From Erwinia aphidicola (GTDB lineage Bacteria > Pseudomonadota > Gammaproteobacteria > Enterobacterales > Enterobacteriaceae): 64,000 bases of DNA. The stretch lies in contig NZ_JAMKCQ010000001.1 in the NCBI RefSeq assembly GCF_024169515.1, positions 186,001-250,000 of the forward strand. Direction: 5' to 3'. Below, one piece after another: positions 27,852-37,092 of the stretch; position 1 is the stretch's first letter; every line of letters begins with the position of its first letter. Both the position numbers and the translations under genes were made by a program. The notes under the pieces were generated by a model. The model searched no databases and was not told where the DNA came from. It worked only from the letters and a program-made list of their open reading frames with translations.

Positions 27852-29111
27852 ATGAGTCATACCGTAATGGAAACCCCCACCCCTGCGGCCCCAGCCGGGG
27901 TGTCGCTAACCCGGCGCCTGCGTCAGGTCGACGGTACTAAAACCCGCCGCTCCCTGCTGCTGATTGCGCCGCTGCTAATTTTCGTGGTGCTCTGTTTCCT
28001 GTTTCCAATTGCCTCCATCCTGAGCAAAAGCGTTGAGAATCCGGAATTCCACGACGCTCTCCCGCAGACTTCCCGTGCGCTTGAGCAGTGGTCGGGGAAA
28101 AACCTGCCGGATGAAGCGCTGTACGCCACGCTGGGCAAGGAGCTGATCGCCGCACGTGAAAGCGGGCAGATTGCTGCCGTGGCTAAACGCCTGAGTTATG
28201 AAAACGCGGCTTTCCGCCGCCTGATCGTCACCGCGCCACGGCAGGTGCCGGAATCGGGCATGGGGGTTAAAGACGCGCTGATTGCCAAACAGCCTTTGTG
28301 GGGCGAGCTCTCCACCTGGCAAACGCTCAAGCGCGTCTCCAGCCCGGTGACCAGCTATTACCTGCTGTCGGTGTTTGACCGTAAAATTGATGTGCAAAGC
28401 GGTGACGTTAAGGCCCTGCCCGCCGACCAGGCGCTGTATGTCAATGTGCTGCTGCGCACGCTGTGGATGGCAACCGTGGTAACGCTGCTGTGCGTGGGCA
28501 TTGGCTATCCGCTGGCTTACTGGCTGGCAAAACAGCCATCAAACCGCGCCAACCTGCTGATGATTCTGGTACTGCTACCGTTCTGGACCTCGCTGATTGT
28601 CCGCACCGCCAGCTGGATCGTGCTGCTACAGTCCGGCGGATTGATCAACCGGGCGCTGATGGCGGTGGGCATCATCGATCACCCGCTCACGCTGGTGTTT
28701 AACCGCGTCGGGGTGTTCATCTCCATGACCCACATCCTGCTGCCATTTATTGTGCTGCCGCTGTACGCGGTGATGAAGGGGATTTCACCGAGCTACGTGC
28801 GTGCTGCGGTATCGCTTGGTGCTCATCCGTTTCTTGCCTTCTGGCGCGTCTATGTGCCGCAGACCTGGGCCGGGATTGCTGCCGGAGCGCTGCTGGTGTT
28901 TATGATGGCGATTGGCTACTACGTGACCCCTGCCCTGCTGGGCGGCCCGGACGACCAGATGGTCAGCTATTTCGTCGCCTTCTTTACTAACAGCACCATG
29001 AACTGGGGCATGGCCGCCGCACTCGGCAGCCAGCTGCTGATCATTGTTATGCTGCTGTACATCGTATATATCCGCGTCACCCGCACCTCTGCCGAAGCGG
29101 CAGCTCACTAA
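27852..29111 (+). CDS. Polyamine-type ABC transporter permease (PotB-like)
   Basis: Inner-membrane permease of 419 residues. A first membrane helix near the N-terminus (SLLLIAPLLIFVVLCFLFPI) is followed by an unusually long periplasmic insert (about 60-180), then five more helices. The coupling EAA-type loop (SLGAHPFLAFWRVYVPQTWAG) is in the expected place. The long form resembles the larger PotB-like permeases found in putrescine-type systems of proteobacteria. The ATG at 27852 follows AGGAGACAGCA; an upstream in-frame ATG at 27825 lacks a site. It is followed within 10 bases by the second permease gene. Confidence 0.88.
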   Translation: MSHTVMETPTPAAPAGVSLTRRLRQVDGTKTRRSLLLIAPLLIFVVLCFLFPIASILSKSVENPEFHDALPQTSRALEQWSGKNLPDEALYATLGKELIAARESGQIAAVAKRLSYENAAFRRLIVTAPRQVPESGMGVKDALIAKQPLWGELSTWQTLKRVSSPVTSYYLLSVFDRKIDVQSGDVKALPADQALYVNVLLRTLWMATVVTLLCVGIGYPLAYWLAKQPSNRANLLMILVLLPFWTSLIVRTASWIVLLQSGGLINRALMAVGIIDHPLTLVFNRVGVFISMTHILLPFIVLPLYAVMKGISPSYVRAAVSLGAHPFLAFWRVYVPQTWAGIAAGALLVFMMAIGYYVTPALLGGPDDQMVSYFVAFFTNSTMNWGMAAALGSQLLIIVMLLYIVYIRVTRTSAEAAAH

Positions 29112-29121
29112 GGAGATGATG

Positions 29122-29946
29122 ATGAGACAACAGGGAACCCTGATCCTGCGCTTGTGGAAAGGCCTGTTCAATTTCTACAGCGCTGCGGTACTGCTGTTTT
29201 TAATTGTGCCGGTGCTGGTGATAGTGCCGCTCTCCTTTAACGCCAGTTCATTTCTCAGCTACCCGCTGAGCGGCTTTTCGCTGCGCTGGTATCAGACCTT
29301 CTTTCATTCACAGGAGTGGCTGAGCGCGTTGGGCAACAGCCTGATTATTGCCCCTCTGGCCACCCTGCTGGCGACGGTGCTGGGCGTGCTGGCGTCGATG
29401 GGGCTGCTGCGCGGTGAGTTTCGCGGCAAAGGACTGGTGATGGCGATGATCATTTCGCCGATGGTTGCGCCGGTGGTGATCATCGCCGTGGGAATGTTCT
29501 TCTTCTTCGCCAGGCTGTCGCTGCTCAACAGCTATCTCGGTCTGGTTCTGGCCCATGCGCTGCTGGGGGTGCCCTTTGTGGTGATCACCGTCGTGGCGGT
29601 GCTGAAGAGCTACGATACTAACCTGTCACGCGCGGCGGCCAGCCTGGGCGCATCGCCGTTCCTGACATTCCGCAAGGTAACGCTGCCGCTGATTGCCCCC
29701 GGAGTGTTTTCCGGTGCGCTATTTGCCTTTGCTGCCTCGTTCGATGAAGTGGTGGTCACGCTGTTCCTTGCCAGCCCCGGCCAGCGCACGCTGCCGATCC
29801 AGATGTTTGCCGGGATCCGGGAAAACCTTGATCCCACCATCGCTGCCGCGGCCAGCCTGATGATTGGCGCATCGCTGATCCTGTTAATCGTGATGGAAAT
29901 TTTACGCCGCCGTGGGGAAAAAATGCGTCAGCCCGCGCAGGCCTGA
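29122..29946 (+). CDS. Polyamine-type ABC transporter permease (PotC-like)
   Basis: Second inner-membrane permease, 274 residues, with six predicted helices and the EAA-type loop AAASLGASPFLTFRKVTLPLIAPG. The sequence FAASFDEVVVTLFLASPGQRTLPIQMF is characteristic of PotC/PotI proteins. Three successive ATG codons follow the AAGGAG site (29116, 29119, 29122); the third has the best spacing. This completes the importer with the binding protein, PotB-like permease and the separately encoded ATPase. Confidence 0.9.
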   Translation: MRQQGTLILRLWKGLFNFYSAAVLLFLIVPVLVIVPLSFNASSFLSYPLSGFSLRWYQTFFHSQEWLSALGNSLIIAPLATLLATVLGVLASMGLLRGEFRGKGLVMAMIISPMVAPVVIIAVGMFFFFARLSLLNSYLGLVLAHALLGVPFVVITVVAVLKSYDTNLSRAAASLGASPFLTFRKVTLPLIAPGVFSGALFAFAASFDEVVVTLFLASPGQRTLPIQMFAGIRENLDPTIAAAASLMIGASLILLIVMEILRRRGEKMRQPAQA

Positions 29947-29972
29947 ACAATAGGTTGTATTAAACAGTACCG

Positions 29973-30020
29973 GGGTAATTCAAATACGCTCTCGCAAACA
30001 GGTATTTGAATTACCCTTTA
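29973..30020 (+). terminator. Terminator of the polyamine-type importer operon
   Basis: A perfect 15-bp inverted repeat, GGGTAATTCAAATAC and GTATTTGAATTACCC, around a 14-base loop and followed by TTTAA, 27 bases after the permease stop. The stem is unusually AT-rich and long for a terminator. Confidence 0.7.
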
Positions 30021-30223
30021 ATGCTTATTGATTAAACGCTAAATATTTAAAATGTCCCCATTCGCTAGTCTGCTTTTGCCGTAATTCCAATAAATTTATT
30101 TTCTGGTGGAAATCACTTCTCGTGACTAACCTTACTTCGAACGCATCAGGACTTGCGTTCACTTGGATAACTGTCAAAGCAAGGTTCAATTAGCAACCAG
30201 AGATTAATCAAAGGAATAATGTT

Positions 30224-31216
30224 ATGAGCGAAAACTTTACTCAACCGGTTTATCGTGAAAATTACACTGGCGTACCATTAAAACGTATTTCATGGAGCGC
30301 TGTTTTTGCCGGCGTTATTTTGTCGATTGTCATCTATCTGCTGCTTTCGATATTAGGCACCGCTATTGGTACAACCACTATCGACCCGCTGAAGGAGCAA
30401 AATCCACTGGATGGATTGGGTAAAGGCGCGCTGATTTGGAGCGGGCTGAGCATGCTGATTTCCATAGCGGTTGGCGCCTTCGTCAGCGGCAGACTGGCAC
30501 AGCGTGAAGGCGCGCTGCACGGTATTTTGATGTGGGCAGTTAACACGCTGATCTGCGTCTGGCTTGTGGTCTCTGTACTGAGTTCAGCAGTGAGCGGAAC
30601 GGCAAGCGTGATCGGTTCCGGATTTAATTTGATGGGACAAGGTATTTCTGCCGTCGCCCCGTCGGTCACCCAGGCAGCCAAAGATAAACTGAAAGAGAGC
30701 AATATCGATCTGGGTAATGTTCAGAACGAGCTGGAAAAAACGCTGCGTCAAACCGGCAAGCCGGAGTTGCAGCCTGAGAATCTTAAAAACGATGCCCAGG
30801 GCGAAGCGAATAATGCGCAAAATCAGGCGCAGGATACCGCAAATCATCCGCAAACCGCGGACAGTGATTTAAGCAACTGGTTTAAAGGTGTGGTTGAACG
30901 TAATCAGGCTACCCTGCAGGCCGCCGACGTTGATGCGCTGAAAAATATTATTAAAGCGCGTACCGGGAAAAGCGATCAGGAAGTGGACCAAATGGTCGCT
31001 CAGGTACAGAAAAGCTATGAGCAGGCTTATCAAAAGTATCAGCAGCTGAAAGCAGAAGCCGAGCAGAAAGCGCGTGAGGCAGCCGAGAAGGCGGCCGCGG
31101 CGACGGCAAAAGCCAGCTGGTATCTGTTACTGATCCTGCTGGTGCAAGCGGTTATCGCGGGCGTGGTAGGTAAAATTGGCCGTAATACTCAGCCGGAAAC
31201 TAAAGTGCTGAATTAA
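30224..31216 (+). CDS. Membrane/coiled-coil protein of unknown function
   Basis: A 330-residue protein of a family found in enterics that is sometimes labelled 'CAP-Gly protein' without evidence for that function. Three hydrophobic segments lie at about 24-48, 70-92 and 100-125. A polar glutamine-, alanine- and lysine-rich helical region follows (about 150-290, ending …QKAREAAEKAAAATAKA). A final membrane helix (SWYLLLILLVQAVIAGVVG) sits near the C-terminus. The topology puts the helical region between membrane anchors. It stands alone with its own terminator; base composition is like the backbone. The function is unknown. Confidence 0.75.
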   Translation: MSENFTQPVYRENYTGVPLKRISWSAVFAGVILSIVIYLLLSILGTAIGTTTIDPLKEQNPLDGLGKGALIWSGLSMLISIAVGAFVSGRLAQREGALHGILMWAVNTLICVWLVVSVLSSAVSGTASVIGSGFNLMGQGISAVAPSVTQAAKDKLKESNIDLGNVQNELEKTLRQTGKPELQPENLKNDAQGEANNAQNQAQDTANHPQTADSDLSNWFKGVVERNQATLQAADVDALKNIIKARTGKSDQEVDQMVAQVQKSYEQAYQKYQQLKAEAEQKAREAAEKAAAATAKASWYLLLILLVQAVIAGVVGKIGRNTQPETKVLN

Positions 31217-31241
31217 TCGCAATTGCTGCCAGTTAATGAAC

Positions 31242-31272
31242 AGGGATGCACAGTGATGTGCATCCCTTTTTA
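31242..31272 (+). terminator. Terminator after the membrane/coiled-coil gene
   Basis: AGGGATGCACA-GTGA-TGTGCATCCCT, a perfect 11-bp stem with a tetraloop, followed by TTTTTATT, 25 bases after the stop. Confidence 0.92.
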
Positions 31273-31794
31273 TTAGAAAGTGCCTGACTCGTTGTTACGC
31301 GTCAGCCACAGCGACAGCGCTTTCAGCGAGTCGTTGGTGAATTCGTCACAGCGGGCGGTAATCTCTTCCGGCGTCATCCAGAAAATCTCATCCACTTCCT
31401 CTTCCTGCATGGCGAACGGGCCATGAGAAACGCAGCTGAACAGCCCGCCCCATACGCGGCAGTGCTCATCCTCGTAGTAGAAATGGCCGTGCTCGGCAAA
31501 CGGCACCGCCGCGATGCCCAGCTCCTCTTCCGCTTCACGGCGCGCGGAGGCCAGCATCTCCTCACCGCTCTGCACCACGCCACCGGCCGTGGCATCTAAC
31601 ATGCCCGGCATAAAATCTTTAATTTCTGTGCGGCGCTGTACCAGAATTTTACCCCTGCCATCGTGAACCACGATGTAGGTTGCGCGATGGCGCAAACACT
31701 GCGCTCGCATCTGCGCACGGCTGGATTGTGCAATAACCTCGTTATCTTCGTTAACGATATCCACCCACTCCGTGCCCTGATCTTGCTCCACCAT
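31273..31794 (-). CDS. yfcD: Nudix hydrolase YfcD
   Basis: Cytoplasmic Nudix-family hydrolase of 173 residues, closest to E. coli YfcD and related in fold to isopentenyl-diphosphate isomerase; its substrate is not established. The Nudix box [24 protein letters not shown] is intact, with the REAEEEL core acids. The flanks [21 protein letters not shown] and [19 protein letters not shown] match YfcD. The gene E. coli has next to it (yfcE) is absent here; yfcF follows. Confidence 0.94.
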   Translation of the reverse strand: MVEQDQGTEWVDIVNEDNEVIAQSSRAQMRAQCLRHRATYIVVHDGRGKILVQRRTEIKDFMPGMLDATAGGVVQSGEEMLASARREAEEELGIAAVPFAEHGHFYYEDEHCRVWGGLFSCVSHGPFAMQEEEVDEIFWMTPEEITARCDEFTNDSLKALSLWLTRNNESGTF

Positions 31795-31901
31795 CCGTAA
31801 CCCTTTTATTGTTCTGGCGCCTGGCGCTCAGTTGAATCAAACGTTTTTACGCGCCTTCGCGCTGCGCTTAAATTAATGTTTAACGCCGTATGACGCAATC
31901 A

Positions 31902-32582
<681 letters not shown>

Positions 32583-32767
32583 TCATCAACTTGAACCTCC
32601 TGTTTAGCTGTTTTTTAGCCTAAAGGCAATCACCTGAACAGCTTCCTGCTGGTTTTCAGAAACCCTTACCATCGCGGCCTGACGCGGCATCGCTCACACG
32701 CAAACTCGCTAACTTCACCTATGCTAAACACAGGATGTGGATACCCATCACTTTGAAGGAAAACAAC

Positions 32768-33661
32768 ATGCATATATTGATCACTGGCGGCACCGGGCTG
32801 ATTGGCCGACCGCTGACGGCACGCCTGCTGCAGGCCGGTCACCAGGTTAGCGTGGTGACGCGCGATGTCGCCGCCGCCCGCCACCTGCTGGGCGAACAGG
32901 TTAATCTGTGGTCGGGGCTGGACCAGCAGCGCGATCTGAACGGTATTGATGCGGTGATTAACCTGGCCGGGGAGCCGATTGCGGATAAGCGCTGGAATGA
33001 GGCACAAAAGCGCCAGCTGTGCGACAGCCGCTGGCTGCTGACCGAACGTCTGGTCGCGCTGATTCAAGCCAGCAGCGAGCCGCCTGCCCTGCTCATTTCC
33101 GGTTCCGCCACTGGCTTCTATGGTGATGCCGGCGAAGTGGTGCTGACCGAGGACGATCCGGGCCATAACGAGTTCACCCACCGGCTTTGTGCAGGCTGGG
33201 AGCAGCGGGCACTGCGCGCGGAAAGCGAACGCACCCGCGTCTGCCTGCTGCGCACCGGCGTGGTGCTGGCAAAACAGGGCGGTGCGCTGGCAAAAATGAA
33301 GCTGCCGTTTAAGCTGGGCATTGGCGGGCCGCTCGGTAACGGTAAGCAGTATATGCCGTGGATCCATCTGGAAGACGCCCTGAACGGCATCATCTGGCTG
33401 CTGGAACATCCCCAGCTCAGCGGGCCGTTTAACCTGGTGGCACCTTATGCGGTTCGCAACGAGCAGTTCGCCGCCGCGCTCGGCCATGCCCTGCATCGTC
33501 CGGCGTTTATGCGCACGCCCGCCGCCGCCATCAAGCTGATGATGGGCGAATCGGCGGTGCTGGTATTAGGCGGGCAGCATGTTATCCCGCAGCGGCTGGA
33601 AGCCTCGGGATTCAGTTATAAATGGTATGAGTTAGATAAAGCGTTAGCGGATGTGGTGTAA
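32768..33661 (+). CDS. yfcH: TIGR01777 family NAD(P)-binding protein YfcH
   Basis: Extended SDR/epimerase-like protein of 297 residues with a Rossmann fold: [12 protein letters not shown] at residues 4-15, then [23 protein letters not shown] and the C-terminal domain ([23 protein letters not shown]). It matches E. coli YfcH in full; its biochemical role is unclear. The start is at 32768, with GAAGGA upstream; the open frame goes back to 32735 without a site. It is convergent with hisP across a palindromic terminator. Confidence 0.93.
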   Translation: MHILITGGTGLIGRPLTARLLQAGHQVSVVTRDVAAARHLLGEQVNLWSGLDQQRDLNGIDAVINLAGEPIADKRWNEAQKRQLCDSRWLLTERLVALIQASSEPPALLISGSATGFYGDAGEVVLTEDDPGHNEFTHRLCAGWEQRALRAESERTRVCLLRTGVVLAKQGGALAKMKLPFKLGIGGPLGNGKQYMPWIHLEDALNGIIWLLEHPQLSGPFNLVAPYAVRNEQFAAALGHALHRPAFMRTPAAAIKLMMGESAVLVLGGQHVIPQRLEASGFSYKWYELDKALADVV

Positions 33662-33670
33662 ACAACTGCG

Positions 33671-33695
33671 TAGGGGCCAGGCATGCCTGGCCCTA
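33671..33695. terminator. Palindromic bidirectional hairpin between yfcH and hisP
   Basis: TAGGGgCCAGGCATGCCTGGCCCTA contains a perfect 20-bp palindrome (33674-33693). It sits between the stops of two convergent genes, so it can act for both. There is no long T run. It belongs with the other TAGGGGC palindromes in the window. Confidence 0.7.
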
Positions 33696-33702
33696 CCGAA
33701 TA

Positions 33703-34476
33703 TTACTTTAACGCGCCAGACAAAAACTGCTGCAGGCGGCCGCTCTTCGGGTTGTTAAACAACTCTTCAGGCGCGCCCTCCTCCTCGATTTTCCCCTGAT
33801 GCAGGAAAATCACATGGCTGGAAACGTGGCGGGCGAACTCCATCTCGTGAGTCACCACCACCATGGTTTTGCCCTCTTCCGCCAGTTTCTGCATGATGCG
33901 CAACACTTCGCCCACCAGTTCAGGATCCAGCGCGGAGGTCGGTTCATCAAACAGCAGCACTTCTGGCTCCATTGCCAGCGCACGCGCGATGGAAACGCGC
34001 TGCTGCTGACCGCCGGAGAGATGCACCGGATATTTCGCCCGCGCCCGCTCATCAATCCCCACCTTATCCAGATAGCGAATGGCGCGCTCACGCGCTTCAC
34101 TCTTGCTCAGGCCCAGCACCTGGATCGGGGCTTCCATCACGTTCTCCAGCACTGTCATATGGCTCCAGAGATTAAAGTGCTGGAATACCATCGTCAGGCG
34201 GGTTCGCAGCATGCGCAGCTGCTCTTTGTTGGAAACTTTCAGCTGGCCGTCGGTATCGCGCACCAGGTTAATACTCTCATTGTTGACAGAAATTGTGCCT
34301 TCACTCGGCTTTTCAAGGAAGTTGATGCAGCGCAGGAAGGTACTTTTCCCGGAACCGGACGAGCCGATAATGCTGATCACATCGCCCGCGTTCGCCTGCA
34401 GAGAGACGCCCTTCAGCACTTCATGCTCACCGTAACGCTTGTGCAGTTCGGTGACGTTTAATTTATTCTCAGCCAT
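33703..34476 (-). CDS. hisP: Histidine/basic amino acid ABC transporter ATPase
   Basis: ATP-binding subunit of the histidine/lysine-arginine-ornithine importer, 257 residues. Walker [10 protein letters not shown] is at 38-46, with the Q-loop region [16 protein letters not shown], signature [19 protein letters not shown], Walker [13 protein letters not shown], and the H-loop [13 protein letters not shown]. The ATG at 34476 gives [20 protein letters not shown], as in E. coli; a TTG at 34488 overlapping hisM is less likely. It is the last gene of hisJ-hisQ-hisM-hisP. Confidence 0.97.
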   Translation of the reverse strand: MAENKLNVTELHKRYGEHEVLKGVSLQANAGDVISIIGSSGSGKSTFLRCINFLEKPSEGTISVNNESINLVRDTDGQLKVSNKEQLRMLRTRLTMVFQHFNLWSHMTVLENVMEAPIQVLGLSKSEARERAIRYLDKVGIDERARAKYPVHLSGGQQQRVSIARALAMEPEVLLFDEPTSALDPELVGEVLRIMQKLAEEGKTMVVVTHEMEFARHVSSHVIFLHQGKIEEEGAPEELFNNPKSGRLQQFLSGALK

Positions 34477-34484
34477 AGTGTCAC

Positions 34485-35201
34485 TCAATGTGAAGATGAA
34501 GGTTTAACGTGCGCCAGCCAGCGTTTTTCCGCTTTACGGAACAGACTAATCAACACATAGGAAATAATCAGATACAGCACCGCAGCAATACCGAACGCGA
34601 CAAACGGCTGGTAGGTTGCGGAGTTAATGTCGCGCGCCACCTTGAGCAGGTCCGGCACCGTGGCGGTAAACGCCAGCGCCGTCGAGTGCAGCATCAGAAT
34701 CACTTCGTTGCTGTAAGCCGGTAGCGCGGTGCGCAGCGCCGCAGGCATGATAATGCAGCGGTACAGCTTGAAGGTGGAGAAACCGTAAGCGCGTGCGGCC
34801 TCAATCTCACCGTGCGGCACCGAGCGGATCGCCCCGGCAAAAATCTCGGTGGTATAGGCACAGGTATTCAGCGTCAGCGCCAGCAGCGTACAGTTCAGTC
34901 CGCTGCGGAAGAAGGCATTCAGCAGCTCGGTGCCTTTCACAATCTCCAGCGTGTACATGCCGGAATAAAACACCAGCAGCTGCACATACAGCGGGGTACC
35001 GCGAAACACATAGGTAAACAGCCACACCGGGAAACGGATCGCTTTAATTGGCGAAACGCGGGCAATGGACAACAGCACGGCCAGACAGCCACCCAGCACC
35101 ACGGAGATCACCAGCAGCCACAGCGTGATCGCCACGCCGGAAAAGCGATAACCGTCGGTCCACAGCAGGGCTTTCCAGTATTCCTGAATAATTTCGATCA
35201 T
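34485..35201 (-). CDS. hisM: Histidine/basic amino acid ABC transporter permease HisM
   Basis: Inner-membrane permease of 238 residues forming a heterodimer with HisQ. It begins [22 protein letters not shown] as in E. coli, has five predicted helices, and contains the cytoplasmic coupling loop [26 protein letters not shown]. Its start overlaps the hisQ stop by 4 bases, giving translational coupling. No anomalies were seen. Confidence 0.97.
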   Translation of the reverse strand: MIEIIQEYWKALLWTDGYRFSGVAITLWLLVISVVLGGCLAVLLSIARVSPIKAIRFPVWLFTYVFRGTPLYVQLLVFYSGMYTLEIVKGTELLNAFFRSGLNCTLLALTLNTCAYTTEIFAGAIRSVPHGEIEAARAYGFSTFKLYRCIIMPAALRTALPAYSNEVILMLHSTALAFTATVPDLLKVARDINSATYQPFVAFGIAAVLYLIISYVLISLFRKAEKRWLAHVKPSSSH

Positions 35202-35884
35202 AAGTCAGCCCTTTTCACGCCTACCGTATAACGGCGTTCCAGCCACCACAGCACGCCGTTGGAGAGCGTGGTAAAAATCAGATAGATCACGCCCGCGACC
35301 ACGGCGAAGTAGAACGGCTGCCAGGTCGATTTCCCGGCCAGCTGCGTGGCCTTCACAACATCTTCCAGCCCCAGCAGCGACACCAGCGCGGTGGCCTTCA
35401 GGATAACCTGCCAGTTGTTGCCAATGCCCGGCAGCGCGTAGCGCATCATGCCTGGGAAAAGGATGCGGCGGAAGGTCTGGGATGAGGTAAAACCAAAGGC
35501 GGTCGCCGCTTCAATCTGCCCTTTCGGTACGGCCATATAGGCCCCGCGGAAGGTCTCAGTGAAGTAAGCTCCGTAGATAAAGCCGAGGGTGATGATCCCG
35601 GCAACCATCGGGTCAATGTCGAACTGCGACAGACCCAGGAAATCGGTAACCTGGTTAAGGATAATTTGCAGACCGTAAAAGATCAGCAGCATCAGAACCA
35701 AATCAGGCACGCCACGGATCAGCGTAGTGTAGCCTTCAAATACAGCCACCAGTGGGCGACTGCTGGAAAGTTTGGCCCCGGCGCCAATTAAACCCAGTAC
35801 AACGGCAACCACCAGAGAGCTGACTGCCAGCTCGAGGGTGACCATAGCACCTTTAAAAATGACTTCAGAGTAGCCATACAGCAT
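35198..35884 (-). CDS. hisQ: Histidine/basic amino acid ABC transporter permease HisQ
   Basis: Inner-membrane permease of 228 residues; the partner of HisM. Visible blocks are GYTTLIRGVPDLVLMLLIFYG, GFIYGAYFTETFRGAYMAVPKGQIEAATAFGF, and the C-terminal [14 protein letters not shown]. The ATG at 35884 has AGGA 9 bases upstream; a TTG at 35890 is in frame but inferior. A palindromic ERIC-like remnant lies between hisJ and this gene, probably affecting the ratio of binding protein to permease. Confidence 0.97.
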   Translation of the reverse strand: MLYGYSEVIFKGAMVTLELAVSSLVVAVVLGLIGAGAKLSSSRPLVAVFEGYTTLIRGVPDLVLMLLIFYGLQIILNQVTDFLGLSQFDIDPMVAGIITLGFIYGAYFTETFRGAYMAVPKGQIEAATAFGFTSSQTFRRILFPGMMRYALPGIGNNWQVILKATALVSLLGLEDVVKATQLAGKSTWQPFYFAVVAGVIYLIFTTLSNGVLWWLERRYTVGVKRADL

Positions 35885-35903
35885 AAGCAATATCCTGTCG
35901 TTC

Positions 35904-35957
35904 TACCGTCATAGTTCAAGCCGCAGATGCGTTGTCTGCTGCTCGAGCTATTCAGGT
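35904..35957. repeat. Internally deleted ERIC element between hisJ and hisQ
   Basis: TACCGTCATAGTTCAAGCCG…GCTCGAGCTATTCAGGTA: both ends match the ends of the full ERIC at 17277-17399, but the central core is missing, leaving 54 bases. The arms form an imperfect hairpin of about 24 bases each around TGCGTTG. It lies in the transcribed spacer between the binding protein gene and the permease genes. Confidence 0.75.
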
Positions 35958-36025
35958 ATATATCATCATTTTGCGGGCAGTAGCCCCACCGTGTCAGACG
36001 GTGGGGCCTGCAGACAGGTTTTTAC

Positions 36026-36808
36026 TTAACCGCCGTACACATCAAAATCGAAATATTTTTTCGCTAATTTGTCGTAGGTGCCATCTTTACGCATTTCGTC
36101 GAATGCTTTATCGATAGCGGCTTTCAGCGCGGGGTCATCTTTACGCATGCCCATACCGGTACCGACGCCGAAGATCTTCTCATCTTTTACCGCCGGGCCG
36201 GCAAACGCATATTCCTTACCGGCTGGCTGCTTGAGGAAGCCTTCGCTGGCGGCAACTTCATCCTGGAAAGCGGCATCGATGCGGCCCGCGGTCAGATCCT
36301 GATACACCAGGTCCTGGTTCGCGTACGGGGTCACAGTAATGCCTTTAGGACGCCAGTTGTCGTTGGCATAGGTTTCCTGCGTAGTGCCCTGCAGCAGCCC
36401 GATGGTTTTACCTTTCAGCGACTCCAGCGTTGGCTGAATTTTCGACCCTTTAGGCGCGATCAGACGTGAGTTTGCCGCGTACAGTTTTTCTGAGAAGGCG
36501 ATCTCCTGCTGACGCTTTTCGGTAATCGACAGAGAAGAGATGATCGCGTCAATTTTTTTCGCTTTCAGCGAAGGGATCAGCGCATCAAAATCACTTTCCA
36601 CGAAAGTACATTTGGTTTCCATGCGCTTACAGATTTCGTTGGCCAGATCGATATCAAAGCCTACCAGCTGCCCCTGCGCATTCTTCATTTCGAACGGTGC
36701 ATAGGTCGGGTCGGTGCCGATACGCAGCGTTTTTGGGCCAGCCGCAAATGCGCTGCCCGCAGCCAGTGTTGCCATCAACAGGGAGAGAACCAGGACCTGC
36801 TTTTTCAT
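36026..36808 (-). CDS. hisJ: Periplasmic histidine/lysine-arginine-ornithine binding protein
   Basis: Binding protein of 260 residues for the HisQMP importer. The signal peptide [22 protein letters not shown] is followed by a mature part with the cystine pair C60/C67 ([10 protein letters not shown]), [20 protein letters not shown] and [21 protein letters not shown], ending FDFDVYGG. E. coli has two paralogues here (argT, hisJ); this window has one, with blocks resembling both, for example the ArgT-like DFDALIPSL…IISSLSIT and the HisJ-like [13 protein letters not shown] and FDVYGG. The symbol hisJ is used, but argT would be equally defensible. A sigma-54 promoter lies upstream. Confidence 0.88.
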   Translation of the reverse strand: MKKQVLVLSLLMATLAAGSAFAAGPKTLRIGTDPTYAPFEMKNAQGQLVGFDIDLANEICKRMETKCTFVESDFDALIPSLKAKKIDAIISSLSITEKRQQEIAFSEKLYAANSRLIAPKGSKIQPTLESLKGKTIGLLQGTTQETYANDNWRPKGITVTPYANQDLVYQDLTAGRIDAAFQDEVAASEGFLKQPAGKEYAFAGPAVKDEKIFGVGTGMGMRKDDPALKAAIDKAFDEMRKDGTYDKLAKKYFDFDVYGG

Positions 36809-36893
36809 AAATTACCCTCGAGTTTCAGTATTATTATGTGGTTCGTGATGTGTCTGCGCGGTACGTTGAAAACAGCTTCACCCCTTACTGATA

Positions 36894-36908
36894 GCAGATT
36901 CCGTGCCA
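36894..36908 (-). promoter_or_regulatory. Sigma-54 promoter of hisJQMP
   Basis: On the minus strand TGGCACGGAATCTGC matches the sigma-54 consensus TGGCACGrnnnTTGCw at all key positions except one T, with the GG (-24) and GC (-12) exactly 10 bases apart. The transcript start would be near 36883, about 75 bases before the hisJ ATG. In E. coli and Salmonella the argT promoter is known to be sigma-54 and NtrC dependent. Confidence 0.8.
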
Positions 36909-37064
36909 CATTTTGTGGCAAGGCCCTGTTTATATTACGCAAGGTAAAAGCACCGCGATTACTCAGTTTGCAGGAAAATGTATAGCAGGTTTGTGAGCGG
37001 CAGGAAGCAACTATGTTTCATATTGGTGCACAACTTGCACGAAAAGCGATTCAGCACCAACATT

Positions 37065-37081
37065 TGCACTTAATCAGTGCA
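37065..37081. promoter_or_regulatory. NtrC-type enhancer site
   Basis: TGCACT-TAATC-AGTGCA is a perfect palindrome fitting the NtrC consensus GCACY-N5-RGTGC. It is centred about 190 bases upstream of the predicted sigma-54 transcript start, a usual enhancer distance, and overlaps the spacer next to the ubiX stop. A weaker candidate, TGTTTC-ATATT-GGTGCA, lies at 37014-37030. Confidence 0.7.
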
Positions 37082-37092
37082 GCCCGTTGGCG

